From assembly GCF_932294415.1 (NCBI RefSeq), contig NC_065536.1, forward strand, positions 12,513,974 to 12,577,973: 64,000 bases of DNA. Reading direction: 5' to 3'. This document shows, one piece after another, positions 1-11,921 of this stretch. This DNA comes from Quercus robur (Eukaryota > Streptophyta > Magnoliopsida > Fagales > Fagaceae). How positions within the stretch are numbered: the stretch's first letter is position 1; each line of letters begins with the position of its first letter. The notes under the pieces were generated by a model. The model was given only the letters and a program-made list of their open reading frames with translations. It did no database searches and was not told the DNA's origin. Both the position numbers and the translations under genes were made by a program.

Positions 1-3000
1 ATACAAACATATGCAGCTCTTGGCTACTAAGAGCCTCTTGCTGCTGTTGCTGTTATGGATTTTTCTTGCTTTTAGTAGTTGTCGACGAGAAGTACTCTGG
101 ATTGGGCACTGGGTATGGTACAGTCTGCGTAGGATAAAGCTGGGACCTCGGTTAAGAAACGGTCTGAGTCGTTGGTGCACAATCCTCTTTGAAATTTGAT
201 GGTTTTGTGGTTGGACCAGTTCATAGTTTTCACTGATGATAATGGAATTCTGAGGATGACAAATGCATTCCACATGGATGCCCATCCTTGCAATGATCGG
301 AGCCTTTTCTCCGCCAGTTTTACTAGTCCAATTAGAGATTTTACATGAAACTTCAACAAGATTCTGATCACCTTGAAGCAAGTCTCGAAATTCCTGCTGC
401 AATTGGCTATGAGGTACACCATAAAACCACAGATGACCACACTCCAAATTATCAAAGAGTCTTTGCCTGAGCAATCGCTTATGACCATTGATGAAAATGT
501 CGACAACACAAATATAACTGTATGTATCTGTATCCCTCATCCCATCTAGACAAAAAGCTAGACACAGGGCAAATGTTGAAAATTCTGGACCAATCCAGAA
601 TGATATGGAACCATTGACACTCTGATGGTTGAACTTCTTTGGAATCTCATTTCCTGGTAATATAATCTGATATTCGCATCTAGTGTCATCTTCAACATAA
701 TTTTGTGACACATTTATAGGGTCGTAGAAGTCAGTTTGAATGATAGAAAACTCAGTGGGGGAGAGCCTAGTAGATGATTGTGAATCCAGTAATATGTCAC
801 CTTTCACACCTAAACATGTCATAATTTTTGGAAGCCTTAACATTCTTCCAAACTGCATGCAATTAGGATATTCAAGAAATTGGCATTTAGCAAATCTAGT
901 GAAGTATTGGAAAGGTAACAAAAAATATTTTGTATAAAGAGAGAGAGATACCTGAAGCAATAATTTTTGTATTGAATGTGAATCTAACGAGAAGCAGTTT
1001 GATGCATCTACTTCTCTTACACTTTCTGGAAGCTTTGGAATTTTCTCAACAAACATACAATCCCTAATTTCAAGCCAATGTAACGAATTAAATCTATTAA
1101 TGCTTTCTGGGAGGCTAATATCTTTGCTCCATATGGATAAACGTTTCAGCGAGGGTGGGCAACAAGAAGTCAAAATGAAATCTATTTCTTCACAATTTTT
1201 AGAACAACAAAGAAATAGGAAATTCAAGCTCCGAAACCCATAATTGGAAAATCCACCATAGCTCAGTGCTTGTCTACTTATCTCCACGTCCTTTGGAAAT
1301 TCGACGCCACCAAAAAGATAGAGTAGGTGAAGATGCTGCAATTTATAGATGCTACTTGGAAGATAAATGGAGCAAAAATTGGAACTTAGGTATAATTGCT
1401 CGAGCCCAATGAGATTCCCAAATGATGGTGGCAACTCTCTAATAGCAGTGTCAAACAAATCTAGAACCTTTAAACCATCCATTTCTTGCGGAATATTGGG
1501 AAACTTCTCAAGCCTTATGCAACCAAAAAGGCGAAAATATTTTAGAGATTTCATCATGAGGGAGCTTGGCAGAATTTGAAGTTCACTACAATCTGTGAGG
1601 TCCCACTTTTCAAGCTTATCAAGACGTCCAACCGACTCATGAACTTCGACTAAATTTCTACATTCACGAAGATCCAATTTCTTTATGTTTGGGGTGGTGA
1701 TCAATAAGTCAGGCAATTTTCTAATGTAATGACAGTGACTGACATTCATATATGCCAAGCTTCTCAGCTGTGTCCATGGGGAAAAAAAGCCAAATCAAAA
1801 TTTGGCCAAAACAGAATTTTCTTTATTGAGAACAAACTTTAAAATAGGAGTAAAACTTATTTTCTTTTTCCACTTTGTACCTTAATTTCCCCAATTAATT
1901 AAATTCAATTATGTGGTCATACATATCAATGAATTATAAGCTTGAATTTTAACTTCTTTAGAAAAAATAGCATTGTTTTTGTTGCATTGGTTAATACAAA
2001 AATGTGAATGAATTCAATTGTAAAATCTAAGGTACAACACCAAAAGATAATACCTCAAGAAAAAGTTATCAGTTTTGCCTTTAAGATATAGTTTATTAAA
2101 GGAATAAGCTATAAATAAATAAAAATTATTATACCTCTAGAAGCTTGTCCAATATAATGTGACTTTGTGGCACATTGAATGCAATGAGTCTGTGAGGACA
2201 AAAAGTGGATGGCAGGGAAGAGAAAGGAAATCTGGGCTAATCAATCAACCGTAATCCATTGGGAAGATATTAAAGGTCTCCACAAAAATGTACATTATCA
2301 ACTATAAGGAATTTGAGATTTTTCATCCGTTGAAGACATTTAGCTTCTAATTTCATCTTTGTTGGTCCTGGCGAGCGTGACATTATGCCTCAAATTTTTT
2401 CTGACCCCTAGTTGGAAAAAGCAATGAGTGAATTAAATTATACCCAAAAAAAAAAAAAATTTCATCTACCCAACAAACAAAAGGGAGAAGAAGGTGAAGG
2501 GAATTAACTTATACCATATTTTCAATTACTACTTCAAGAACATCCTCATAACACCATAGCCTACTACGTCTTCCAAGCATTTGCAGGGATTCTTGTCGAA
2601 CAATTTCCCTACCCATTTGTTGTACCAAGTCATGCATAGACAGTGCATTATATTCACTTAAAGTAATGAGTGACTTATCAACAAGTTTCTGAATACCAAA
2701 AAGTGGGTATAAATTGCAAGCATTTAGTATATCTACAACATAATTCTTGTCAAGTCCCTTGAAGAAACATGCAATATCAAGGAAAATATCCTTTTCATTT
2801 TCATCCAATCCTTCATAACTTATTTGGAGTATTTTATGAATATCATTGTTAGGAATCCTTTCATACTTAGATAATGCACTTTTCCATTCTTGCGTAGTTC
2901 TTCCATACAATTCAGCACCCATTATTTCTAGAGCTAATGGAAGGCCTTTCGCGTAATGAATAGCTTGGTATGCAAGTTCCAAATAATCTTCTTTAAGTTT

Positions 3001-4812
3001 GTTTCCATGGCAAGCATGCATACTAAAGAGTTCAAGAGCTTCGTCATTATCTAATTCCTTTACCTCATAGGTTGAACAACCTTTTCCAAGAGTAGCTAGC
3101 AAGTGTTTGTCTCTTGTTGTGATAATGATTCTACTTCCAAAGGCAAACCAATCACATCCTCCAAGCAAATTTTCTACCTGAACCCATTTATCCACATCAT
3201 CGATAACTAAAAGAATCCTCTTACAAGAAAGTCTTTCCTTTATCACATTGATTCCTCAAAATTTGTTTCCCACCTTCAAATTTTTATCCCCTAAGATCTC
3301 AAAAAGAAGTGTCTCTTGTAGTTCAATTACACTAGCATTTGTCCCTGACTTTTCTTTAATATTCTCTAGATAACTAAATCCTTCAAAACGATCACAAATT
3401 CTATTAAAAATAGCTTTTGCAATTGTTGTCTTACCTATTCCACTAGGGCCATATATCCCGATCATGTGAATATCATTCGACTCAATATCTGAAAGTATGG
3501 TCTTTACACGATAATTTACTCCAACCGGGTATCGAGCAACAAATAATGGTGTGCAATTTAATTTAGAATTTGAGATCTCCTCAACAATTCCTTGAATAAA
3601 TTCTACACCTATCATTCAGAGAGCATATACGTATGCGATGAGTTTGAATCTAAAATAAAAATAAGAAGGGATAAAATGGTGGGGCCCACACTTGAATTTA
3701 TTGGTAAGATAATTTAAGTATAATTTTTTGTTTTGCAATCCATAAAATAGTGGGGCCCACACTTGAATTTATTATTTGGCTAATATTTTCTAAATACAGT
3801 TTTCCAAAAACTGTATCCTATTTTCCTGATTTAGAATAGGATTTTAAAAATGACTAAAGGGGTATTTTAAGTATACAGAAAATGTTTTTAATGACATAGT
3901 TGTAAATAAATTGAAAACAATAGACTCCACTTAACTCTTTTACCTCTTGAACTTATCTTTATCCCAAAAAGAATTCTTTATACTGTTTTGAAAACAAAAA
4001 CAAAAATTCTCCTACCACCAATCAAGCCCTTAATGTGTATAAAAATTACTAAGTATTTTTTTAGCACCAAAAAAAAAAAAGTTTTTAATTTTTTAGATAC
4101 ATAGTTGTTTAAATTTTTGATAAATTTGTTTAAAGGTAATTCAATAACTTCAAAATTAAAATAAATAAATAAATAAATAAAAAAGACAAGACATCTGACG
4201 ATGTTCCCCTAAATTTTTCTAATCAGGGTAAAAAATTTAGCAATAAAATTCAGAAATCAGCGGTCATCACAAAGCCATTAAAACTAAGAAATCAGCACAA
4301 GAATGGTCATTGAATACATACCCATACTGGTAATGCCAACCAGATATATTGCCAGCTTCAGTTAGAGCTTCTCTCCACCTTTGAACCTTGTTGTTATCCT
4401 TGACTTTTCCATGCTCAGCCAGTGCTTCCCCGAATTTTCCCTTTTGGTTACGAACTTCTGATGGATCCACATTGTAGAAAACCGGCCGCACCAACTGATC
4501 ATTCTTCTTACACTCAACAATCTTGGCAAGTTCATCCAAACACCAAGCGGAGGATGCATAATTTTCAGAGAAAACGACAATTGAAATTGTTGAACTCTCT
4601 ATGGTTTTGAGAAGTTGGGCAGAAATTTGTTCTCCTCTTGGGAGATTATCATCGATGAAGGTGCGAATACCCCGCCGAACCAAAGCGTTATACAAGTGGC
4701 CTATAAAACCAAGGCGGGTATCTTCACCTCTAAAACTCAAGAAGACGTCAAAGTTCATGGGTCGGTGGGTGAAAGAGGAAGATGAGACTTCATTGCCGGT
4801 CACAAGAGACAT
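1..4812 (-). pseudogene. TIR-NB-LRR (TNL) disease-resistance gene with nonsense codons; 3' end outside the window
   Basis: TNLs are intracellular immune receptors. Exon 1 (4812-4322) encodes a TIR domain with FDVFLSFRGEDTR and WCLDELAKI, ending at a GG|GTATG donor; the ATG at 4810-4812 lies just before VSSSSFTH, as in related genes. Exon 2 (about 3612-2515) holds the NB-ARC: P-loop GPSGIGKTT (3450-3424), kinase-2 LLVIDDVD, GSRIIITTRD, GLPLAL and an MHD motif. Exon 3 (2407-2135) and exon 4 (1767-952, 272 open codons) carry LRRs. Exon 5 (895 to below 1) is an open post-LRR (C-JID-like) region running off the edge. In-frame stops lie at 3256-3258 (TGA between P-loop and kinase-2), and in exon 3 at 2390-2392, 2270-2272 and 2237-2239. 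Phases at the exon 1/2 and 4/5 junctions do not fit simple splicing. Probably a recent pseudogene; a short TIR/TN product from exons 1-2 is possible. Confidence 0.88.
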
Positions 4813-5793
4813 GGGAGATATAGGAATTGATGGTTGGGATGACCTGAAAGGAAGAGGAGAAACTGAGAAAGAAAGAAATGGGATTTGGAATTGGAAGAGA
4901 CGACTGACGAGAGGAGTAGTCAGTTTGCAAAGAAAAGGAGCGTCTGGACGCGTGTTTAAGCTGTCTAAGCACACCGTTCATGACTTTTTATTCTATGATC
5001 AATTCTCAAATCACATATGATAATGTCAGCTTGGAAAAAAAAAGGGTGTAAAATAAATACCCAAGTTAAAAATGTTTTTGTTTTTCAAAAAAAGAAATAT
5101 TAAAAATGTTTCTTTGCTCTCAAAAAAAAAGTTCAACACGTTTTAAAAAATTGGCTTATCTCCCTTATTGTGGAACCTCTTGGAAATTTGGGAACAACAT
5201 GAGAGAATGTATCTGTTTGTTGGAAATTTTTTCTTTTTATTTTTTGATAAATGTTAATGGATGCTATAAGTCCATTTGTTAATAGGCCAATTTTAGAAAT
5301 TTTTTTATGCGAAAAGAAAAAAAAAGCAATTGACTTTTTAGACTGCTTTTTATATTTCTTATAAAATTAATATTAAAATTTTCTTGGAATGATTTATTAA
5401 CAAATGACATCCTAAAAATTTATTCAAATTAGCAAATCAATAAAGTGCTCATCCAAACGTAACTATGTTTGTCAAACATACGTGGCTACATGGTGTTGAT
5501 GAAGCCATCTGCTGTAATACTAATACCTTCAGTTCTTTTAATTTTCAAATAATATTTGAAAATTTAAAAAAAAAAAAATTGATAATTTGTTCAACTCAAA
5601 GCCCCACTAACAGAAGAAGTGTCATTACTCTTTAATCTTGTAAGGTTTCTTCCATCTAACTAGTCAAGCATGGCATATCTGGGTACACTTTCCAAAAGCA
5701 CCTTACAGCTGAATTCTTTCTTCAAATCCTAGTCCTCCAAAATCAAGAAAAAAAATGTTTTGCTATAATACAGATTCTTCTTAATCCCTTCTT

Positions 5794-5855
5794 AAGAATT
5801 AGCTTTCAATTGTTTCTCGAAAAAAAAAAAAAAGGAGAAGAATTAGCTTTCAATT
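5794..5855. repeat. 18-bp direct repeats around a short oligo(A) insert
   Basis: The 18-mer AAGAATTAGCTTTCAATT occurs at 5794-5811 and again at 5838-5855. Between them lie 8 bases, 14 A residues and GGAG. A target-site duplication around a tiny A-rich insert is the signature of extreme 5'-truncated LINE-mediated retroposition; slippage or gap repair would be alternatives. A similar structure occurs at 40447-40497. Confidence 0.5.
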
Positions 5856-7549
5856 TATATGGTACACCGGGTACCTTAACTATATTTTAGCTCAGTTATT
5901 GCATTGAACAACATTGCATATCTTCCATGATCCTCATGTACAAAGACCCAAAATTTCAACACTATGTTTCATGGGTTCTAAAGAACCACATATGCCCTTG
6001 TTCATGTTCTCCTTGGTCAAAGAAGACCTTTTTTTCCTCACTGCATTAGCATCAACTATATACTGAATAGGATGTTCTAATTGCTCTACGACTCAAAATC
6101 CTCCATTTGATAGGTCCAAATTTTGCAATAATTCAGAGGTTCTAAAATCCTTTTTATGGAATTGCATTCAAGAAAGAGAGTATCAGATTGTTTCCAATCT
6201 TTATATTTCAAGTAGCCTCTCTAATGCTAATACCTTCACTTCCTCCAAATTCACTGAAACCTTGCAGTCTTGTTCACTAGAGTAACGGCACCAATAGTGG
6301 GAGAGAGATTGAGTTGGTTAGTTAGTTAGGTAGTGACAATGGAGAAGTGGTTTTGAGTGGTATTGATAAGGAGAGAGATGGGAGGGGCAGAGAGAAATGG
6401 GTTTTGGGTGAAGAGGCACTGAGGCAGGAGTAGTAGGAGGGATCTGATGGGAGATTAGTGGAAAAGAAGAGAGGTAGGGTGGGGAATTGAGGAGTATGGA
6501 GAGGAGAGAGAGAGAGAGGGGAAGTGCAGTGGTTTTGAGGGAGTGGGGAAGAGAGAAGGGATGACCATGCCAAGGGAATGTGGACATTCTTGAAAAATGT
6601 AAATACTGGTGTCCACATTTTATATATGGTGTGCAAGTATGTGGACACTGTTAGATGTGAAGTAATAAGCAGTTTATTTATTTTTTGATAAAGCCAAAAG
6701 GAAGGGTTGGTACAAGCTTTTATTGCAAGACCAAGAGATATTCATATACAATTTAGAAGGAAATTTAGCTATAGAACCCTAACCTAAGTTAGTATCCTGT
6801 TATGAGCAGCAAAAATACACACGCAGCCCCTGCTTTGGCAAGTCAGAACTCAGAAGCATCTTCCACTATCACTTTTATTCATCATGGAAGCTTTTTCTCC
6901 TCCGTGCAGATATCTTCCAATACATTACTTGCAATCAAGAGGACAAGGAGGGAGAATTCTTTAAGCATAGCTATGAAAAGAACCTTTTTTTTTTAAATGC
7001 AAAACATCCAGCAGTCTTCTTTGCCTAATGTATCACAACGGAAGAAACTAGAAACAGTTTTTGAAATTTTTCCTCCAACTTGGAGAAGTTTTCCAAATGG
7101 TGATCACCAATTGCCAATTTTCAGGAGCTGTGCACACCCAGACAGACCCCTCTGGTGTTTGATCTCTGGTGTTTGATCTTAAGCTTGCAATGCCTGAGCT
7201 GTTACAAAAGCACTGGAGTACCTGCAAAATAGAGGCTTAGAGAGCATTAGGAAAGATTGCATAGAGCTATCTTTTTCACAATTTATAAAATCTGGTTGCT
7301 TAAATAAATCACTATTAAGAAAGTGTATTAGAAAGAAAGATCAATAATTTTTTGCCTTCTAGGTCTATACCAATTAGTAACCATCCAAACTTCCCCTGAC
7401 TACTCAGTACTCGCATGTTTTGACAACATATGGATTCTCCTCAATTGCTTCTTTTATCTCTTCCTTGATGACTCTCTGAACTTTTTAACGGCATGCTGAG
7501 GTTTATGAAGTCAAAGATTTTCATTTCTTCTCTGATGAGATATTTTGAA

Positions 7550-7690
7550 TACCCTAGTTGGACATTGCATATCCTCAATTATCATTAATCCCCATTAGAA
7601 AGGCATTATTGTCGTTCTCCATTTTTATGTTCAAACAACTTGATCTGCCATTCCGACTTTCATTACCATAAATCAAGCATAGGTCACAAA
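7550..7690. repeat. Segment shared with 37610-37750 (same orientation)
   Basis: Both copies contain GGCATTATTGT, CAAACAACTTGATCT, then TTTCATTACCATAAATCAAGCA in the same order and spacing, with scattered substitutions. I recognise no coding potential. The copy at 37.6 kb lies about 3.7 kb downstream of the second TNL, and this copy lies about 1.3 kb downstream of a TNL first-exon relic. It may therefore be part of an old duplicated TNL block. Confidence 0.65.
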
Positions 7691-8844
7691 AAACAATTTA
7701 GGAACATTTAGCAAAGTCATCAAAAAAATGCATATATGATTGCATAAATACTAACAAACATATCCCACATTTGTGAATATGATTTCACAACTGTCTTTCA
7801 TTCTTAGTGCCACCTGAATAACAAAAGCACCAGAATACAGTAAATACCTCTAATTATCTCCTCACGCCCTGATAAGCCTCCCCATTTTTTTTCCATTTTT
7901 ATGGTAAGTCATGTGCTAGCTAATAAGCCTTGCCAAAATCTGACACGTTTTGATGGTACACAAATACCATTATATTGAGAACTACATGAAACCCACAAAT
8001 AATTTAACCCAAACATGGATGCCACTTAATCTGCATAAAAATAATCAGAGGTCATTACCATCGAAATATGTTGTCCTACAATTAAAATAGGAATAGACTC
8101 ATATCGAACTACAAGGAATAATAAAATAAAGTGATTCACATTTTGATAAAGATCAAGATTTATTCTAAACTTCCAGCAGAACCCACAGCATCTACATCTT
8201 AACTTAATGAATGAAACTTCAAAAATAATTTTATTCATATACATGCCTTCCCATGCCTTTTTCAATGTGTTAACACCTCAAGCCCATGTTCAGGTAAGAC
8301 AAGAAAAACTATAGGAGAATATCATGCTTTGTTTTGTTTAACAATCCAAAGTTTTGCAACAATTTGATACGATTCTAAGGAAGGAACAAAATATAATTTA
8401 TAAAATGAAATAAAACACACACACACACACAAAAAAAAGAAAAAAAGATTGCACTTAAGTTTATCTAACACTGAAGAGAGAGGAAAATAGATTGTGGCAT
8501 ATATACTGTAAAGAGTACTCTTAAAAGAGCAATCTTGCTTAGCTTTGACAAATATAATTTCTGACAACCGCAATGTCCACGTTTGTTCAATCATTACATT
8601 CCAAACATAGTTATAATGCTGACAAATGCCAGTTGGGAGTGGAGTGAGTTGACAAGAACTGAGAATATCACTCTTAAAAAGTGGAGAGACATAAGCTGAA
8701 GTCCATCTTTTCCCGTAACCAAATGCGTTACAGTTAAAGTTGTTAAACAGATACAAAGAATTTTCACAAATAAAAACTGAGTAATCACAAATATATATAC
8801 CATAGAATCATTGAAACTCATAAAATACATTATACATACTTGAT

Positions 8845-8945
8845 GTTTGAAAGAGGAAGAGGAAGTTGAAGATGAGACTCCTTTGCTGTTCATAAGAGCT
8901 AATAACGGGGATTGAATTCATGAGAAGATCTGAAAGGAGTATGTA
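8845..8945 (-). pseudogene. Relic of a TNL first exon (leader plus first codons of TIR)
   Basis: On the minus strand, ATG at 8891-8893 is followed by codons for MNSKGVSSSTSSSSFKHQ. This matches the start of the two TNLs here (VSSSSFTH and SSSSFTHQ), and the preceding leader (CTTTCAGATCTTCTCATG) matches the leader of the TNL at 46 kb. Similarity stops after KHQ, where the TIR domain should begin, so only about 100 bp of a third TNL copy remain. Confidence 0.65.
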
Positions 8946-9098
8946 ACTTTGAGAAGATAACTTTTCTTTTTCCTTTTCTTCTTTTAATAAAGTAGGATTG
9001 AAATTGAATGCTTTGATCGATGATTTTCGTTGCTAAATAACCCTAAAATTCTAAGTATTTCGTTAGTTGTCCTGTTACGAAACAATTTGTAATAATAG

Positions 9099-9253
9099 CA
9101 TCTCGAGTTTCTTAAACTCGAGATCCAATTTAAAAATCGAGCTTTTAAGACTCGTTTTTGTTGTTTTTCAGTTGCTGACATGGCGAAAGTTTCCACTTGG
9201 ATAGCAAGTTTATAAAACTCGATTTTGGAAATCGAGTTTTATAAACTCGCTTT
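9099..9253. repeat. CTCGAG-type palindrome array (left)
   Basis: There are three imperfect palindromes: ATCTCGAGTTTCTTAAACTCGAGAT at about 9100-9124 (CTCGAG on both arms), a shorter one at about 9137-9155, and a 47-bp one at about 9207-9253 centred on CTCGATTTTGGAAATCGAG. Read in reverse complement, about 9030-9160 aligns by eye with 36520-36620, including flanking non-palindromic sequence (AAATTGTTT and ACTAAC). The two arrays are therefore inverted copies and are candidate element termini. Confidence 0.75.
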
Positions 9254-9289
9254 CGCTTTAACGCTTTTTTCCCTTACCACTTAAAACAA

Positions 9290-9529
9290 TCTACAGAGAC
9301 CCGTTCAAAATCTCTCAATCTCAGACACCGCTCTCTCAAACTCTCTCAAACTCTTCCCCTCACTGTGGAAATTTCAAAATCAACTCACTCTCTCAAACTC
9401 TGTCAAACTCGCCGTGCGGAAGGTGGTTCTCCCATTGAGACTCAGCCACCGAAACTGAGTTCTGCTCCCATTGACAGTGAGGCACTCAAAGTCAGTACTG
9501 CTCCCATTGAACCACCGTGCGCCTAAGGT
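9290..9529 (+). promoter_or_regulatory. Possible non-coding first exon (5' leader) of the PMD gene
   Basis: Just inside the left palindrome array lies a CT-rich stretch (repeated CTCTCAAACTCT). It ends in CCTAAG|GTACTC at 9529/9530, a usable splice donor. Plant genes of this type often have a CT-rich leader with a long 5' intron. The next plausible exon is the first coding exon at 13551, which would leave a 4-kb intron. This is inference: no transcript evidence is visible and a closer leader is possible. Confidence 0.35.
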
Positions 9530-9761
9530 ACTCTCTCTTTCTCGAACTCCAATCTTAGGTTTTGGAGTTTCATGATGTTTCCTATTTCGTTTTTCAATTT
9601 CAGATCTTTCTGGGTTTTGGTTGTTCATGTCATTTCAGTGAATGCATGTATATTATTCTGTTTGGTTGTTTGGGAAATTAATGTTAGCAAAACTGATTGA
9701 GCATTTGATTGGGTTTCATTAGTTTAAAAAGTGTTAATATCTGGATTACATTGATATTTAA

Positions 9762-9846
9762 TCTAGTTTGTTGGGGTTTCATTTGATTTGTTTGTGGGTT
9801 TTGTTTGATTTGTTTGTGGGTTTTGTTTGATTTGTTTGTGTATCTT
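9762..9846 (+). repeat. Short tandem repeat (22-bp unit)
   Basis: About three copies of GGGTTTTGTTTGATTTGTTTGT follow each other within the presumed PMD 5' intron. This is a minor satellite with no visible function. Confidence 0.6.
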
Positions 9847-10726
9847 GTTTCATGGTATTTTCACTGATTTGTTTTGGGTTTGTTTTAATTTTCTGATTGT
9901 ATTTTCGTTTGTGGGTTTGTAAAGCAAATTATGGGTTTGATGAAATGGTTCTATGAACGGTGTATGAGTTGTGAAGTAATAAGTGAGAATATTCATTTGA
10001 AAAAAATGAGAACTTACACCTGAAAAATAATGGAAGGAAATGGAGTCAACAAAACAATACATCTAAGAATTTTTTTTTATTGGGTTAAAAATACTCAAAT
10101 CAAGCCAAGGAACGAAAGATAAAAAAATATTAGTTGAAGAAGAGGATTATACCTGTGTTTGGAGTGTTTGGACCAAGAGCGATTCTGTGTTTTGCATCTC
10201 AGGATGAACCGGAACCTATGGATCTTATATAACATTGGTCCACAAATCTGTTTTCTGCAATTACATTTTTAATTTTAATTTATATTTACTTATCTGGGGG
10301 AAGGGAGGGAAAAAAAGAAGAAGAGGACGAGGATTATAAAAAAGTCTTTTTCAATTCTTAACCACCCAAAGGTTAGGAACCTCATGTGTAACTAAACATT
10401 AAGAAGTTGATGCATTCGGGTGATTGTGCAGAGGTAACACTAAGCTGAAATTAGAAGTTAGAAGTTAGAAGTTAGAAGTTAGCTGTCCACACTTACTGCA
10501 CCACCAACAACATAAAATTTAGAAGTCAAACACCATCAAAGAAATCTTAAAAAGTGGGAAACAGAGTCACACCTGCAGACTTTTGAAAATAAAGTTTGAT
10601 AACTACAGATCCAATGCTACAAAAACAAAAGCAGAAAGTTATAAATCTTAAATATGTATGATAAGATTGTACAAAAAAATAATAGTAGACAATATAATTA
10701 GCCCAATAAACTCAAAGAGATGGTAC

Positions 10727-10795
10727 CAGAAGAGAATGTAGAGCTGTTTCAGCTTGATTTCCAAGGAAATACTGCAGAGCCATAGCAGCATGCTC
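10727..10795 (-). pseudogene. Isolated 23-codon exon of an unrecognised host gene
   Basis: On the minus strand a 69-bp open segment, framed by a TTGCAG acceptor and a CTG|GTACC donor, encodes EHAAMALQYFLGNQAETALH plus SLL. It is alanine- and leucine-rich and helix-like. I do not recognise the family. No adjoining exon is evident, so it is probably a captured fragment like the HYP1-type exon 850 bp away. Confidence 0.35.
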
Positions 10796-11560
10796 CTGCA
10801 ATAGGAAAATGCTAAAATAAGTAGGAAGTTTTAACCACCTGAACTAGGAGATGATTGTCAAGATTTTTCTAACATCATTGTATCTGCAAAGAAAAGAAAT
10901 AACTGAAATACATTTTCACTGGCCTACATAATCACTGAAAACATTTTCTTGATCTATATAAATATTTAAAGTCCATTATGCTCCAACCCTTCATCTGAAA
11001 CTCTTTATTCCGCCCCCTACTCCACATATTTTAAATACAATGCTATAACTCACTACTTCATTCGGGAAAGAATTAAAACTATATTGGACACACACACACA
11101 CTATAAGTATCTATCAAAATGGGCATAGGGGACAAAAACTTGGCAAGATTCAAAAGGTAGGGTAGTCGGATTACCCGTAAAGTAACCAGAGTTGTAAAAT
11201 GTTACCACTATCCTTTCTTTTTCTCTTTCTTTGATAAGTATCTCTCTTTTCTTTTCTTGACAAATTAAGAAATTTTATTAGAACAGAAACGAATTCAGCA
11301 AATAGCATGTAATTTCTACATCCTATAAAGTGATCACATTTGAAAATTTAAAAAAGCAATAAAATCCAAGAAAAAAACACAACAGATTATTGCCTAAAGC
11401 ATGCAGCCAGTTTTATCATTATCCCTTCATATATTAGCCAAAAAGGCATAGCCAGATGGGTGGAAATATATTAAGAACTATCTGTCAAACAAAAAATCCA
11501 TAAATAGAAAATATCATTCTTCTGTAAGTTTCACTTTCTGGAATTATTTGTGCTAGCCTT

Positions 11561-11606
<46 letters not shown>

Positions 11607-11645
11607 CTAAGGTAGAATTTTCAAAGGTGGAAAATTAGTCTCACC

Positions 11646-11921
11646 TGTGCTGGGACCGCAACAGCTAGCCTTGCAGGAATATTCTTGGGATCAAGGATGA
11701 GGGAAAGCTGATATAAAACTGATCCAGAAAATACCGTTGCAAAGAAAATGTTCCATATTGTAAACCAAAGGACTTTGTTACATGCACTCTTTTCTATATC
11801 ACTATGAGAAACATATCCTTGAATAGATGAAAGCAACTCCATTATAGGAGGCACTATTTTCAGAAACAACTGAAGAATAAGACTGGGAAGGTATCCTGTA
11901 ACTACTTCACTAACAAATGTT
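11646..11921 (-). pseudogene. Lone exon of an OSCA/HYP1-type (DUF221/RSN1_7TM) channel
   Basis: This 276-bp segment has a GGGCAG acceptor and a CACAG|GTGAG donor and is open in one frame. It begins [20 protein letters not shown] and continues with [36 protein letters not shown] and AVPAQ. These are hallmarks of the transmembrane core of CSC1-like/HYP1 hyperosmolality-gated cation channels. It covers two to three membrane segments of a protein that normally has about 700 residues. I find no neighbouring exons on either side. It lies antisense within the presumed PMD 5' intron, so it is a captured or duplicated fragment, not a gene. Confidence 0.8.

Larger units (their letters stand above)
4975..8844. 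other. Gene-less stretch upstream of the first TNL
   Basis: AT-rich DNA with no reading frame I trust. It holds purine-rich low complexity (about 6300-6560), a 14-bp tandem duplication at about 7157-7184, and CA and A runs near 8417-8447. The part at about 7550-7690 also occurs at 37610-37750 (listed separately). The first few hundred bases should contain the TNL promoter, but I recognise no specific element. Confidence 0.5.

Noticed and set aside
72-509. Long minus-strand reading frame starting MLSTFSSM
   Set aside because: It is a shifted-frame shadow of the TNL C-terminal exon, whose true frame is open across the same bases.
6318-6648. Two overlapping minus-strand frames rich in Ser, Pro and Leu
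   Set aside because: They arise from purine-rich low-complexity DNA and show no domain or splice context.
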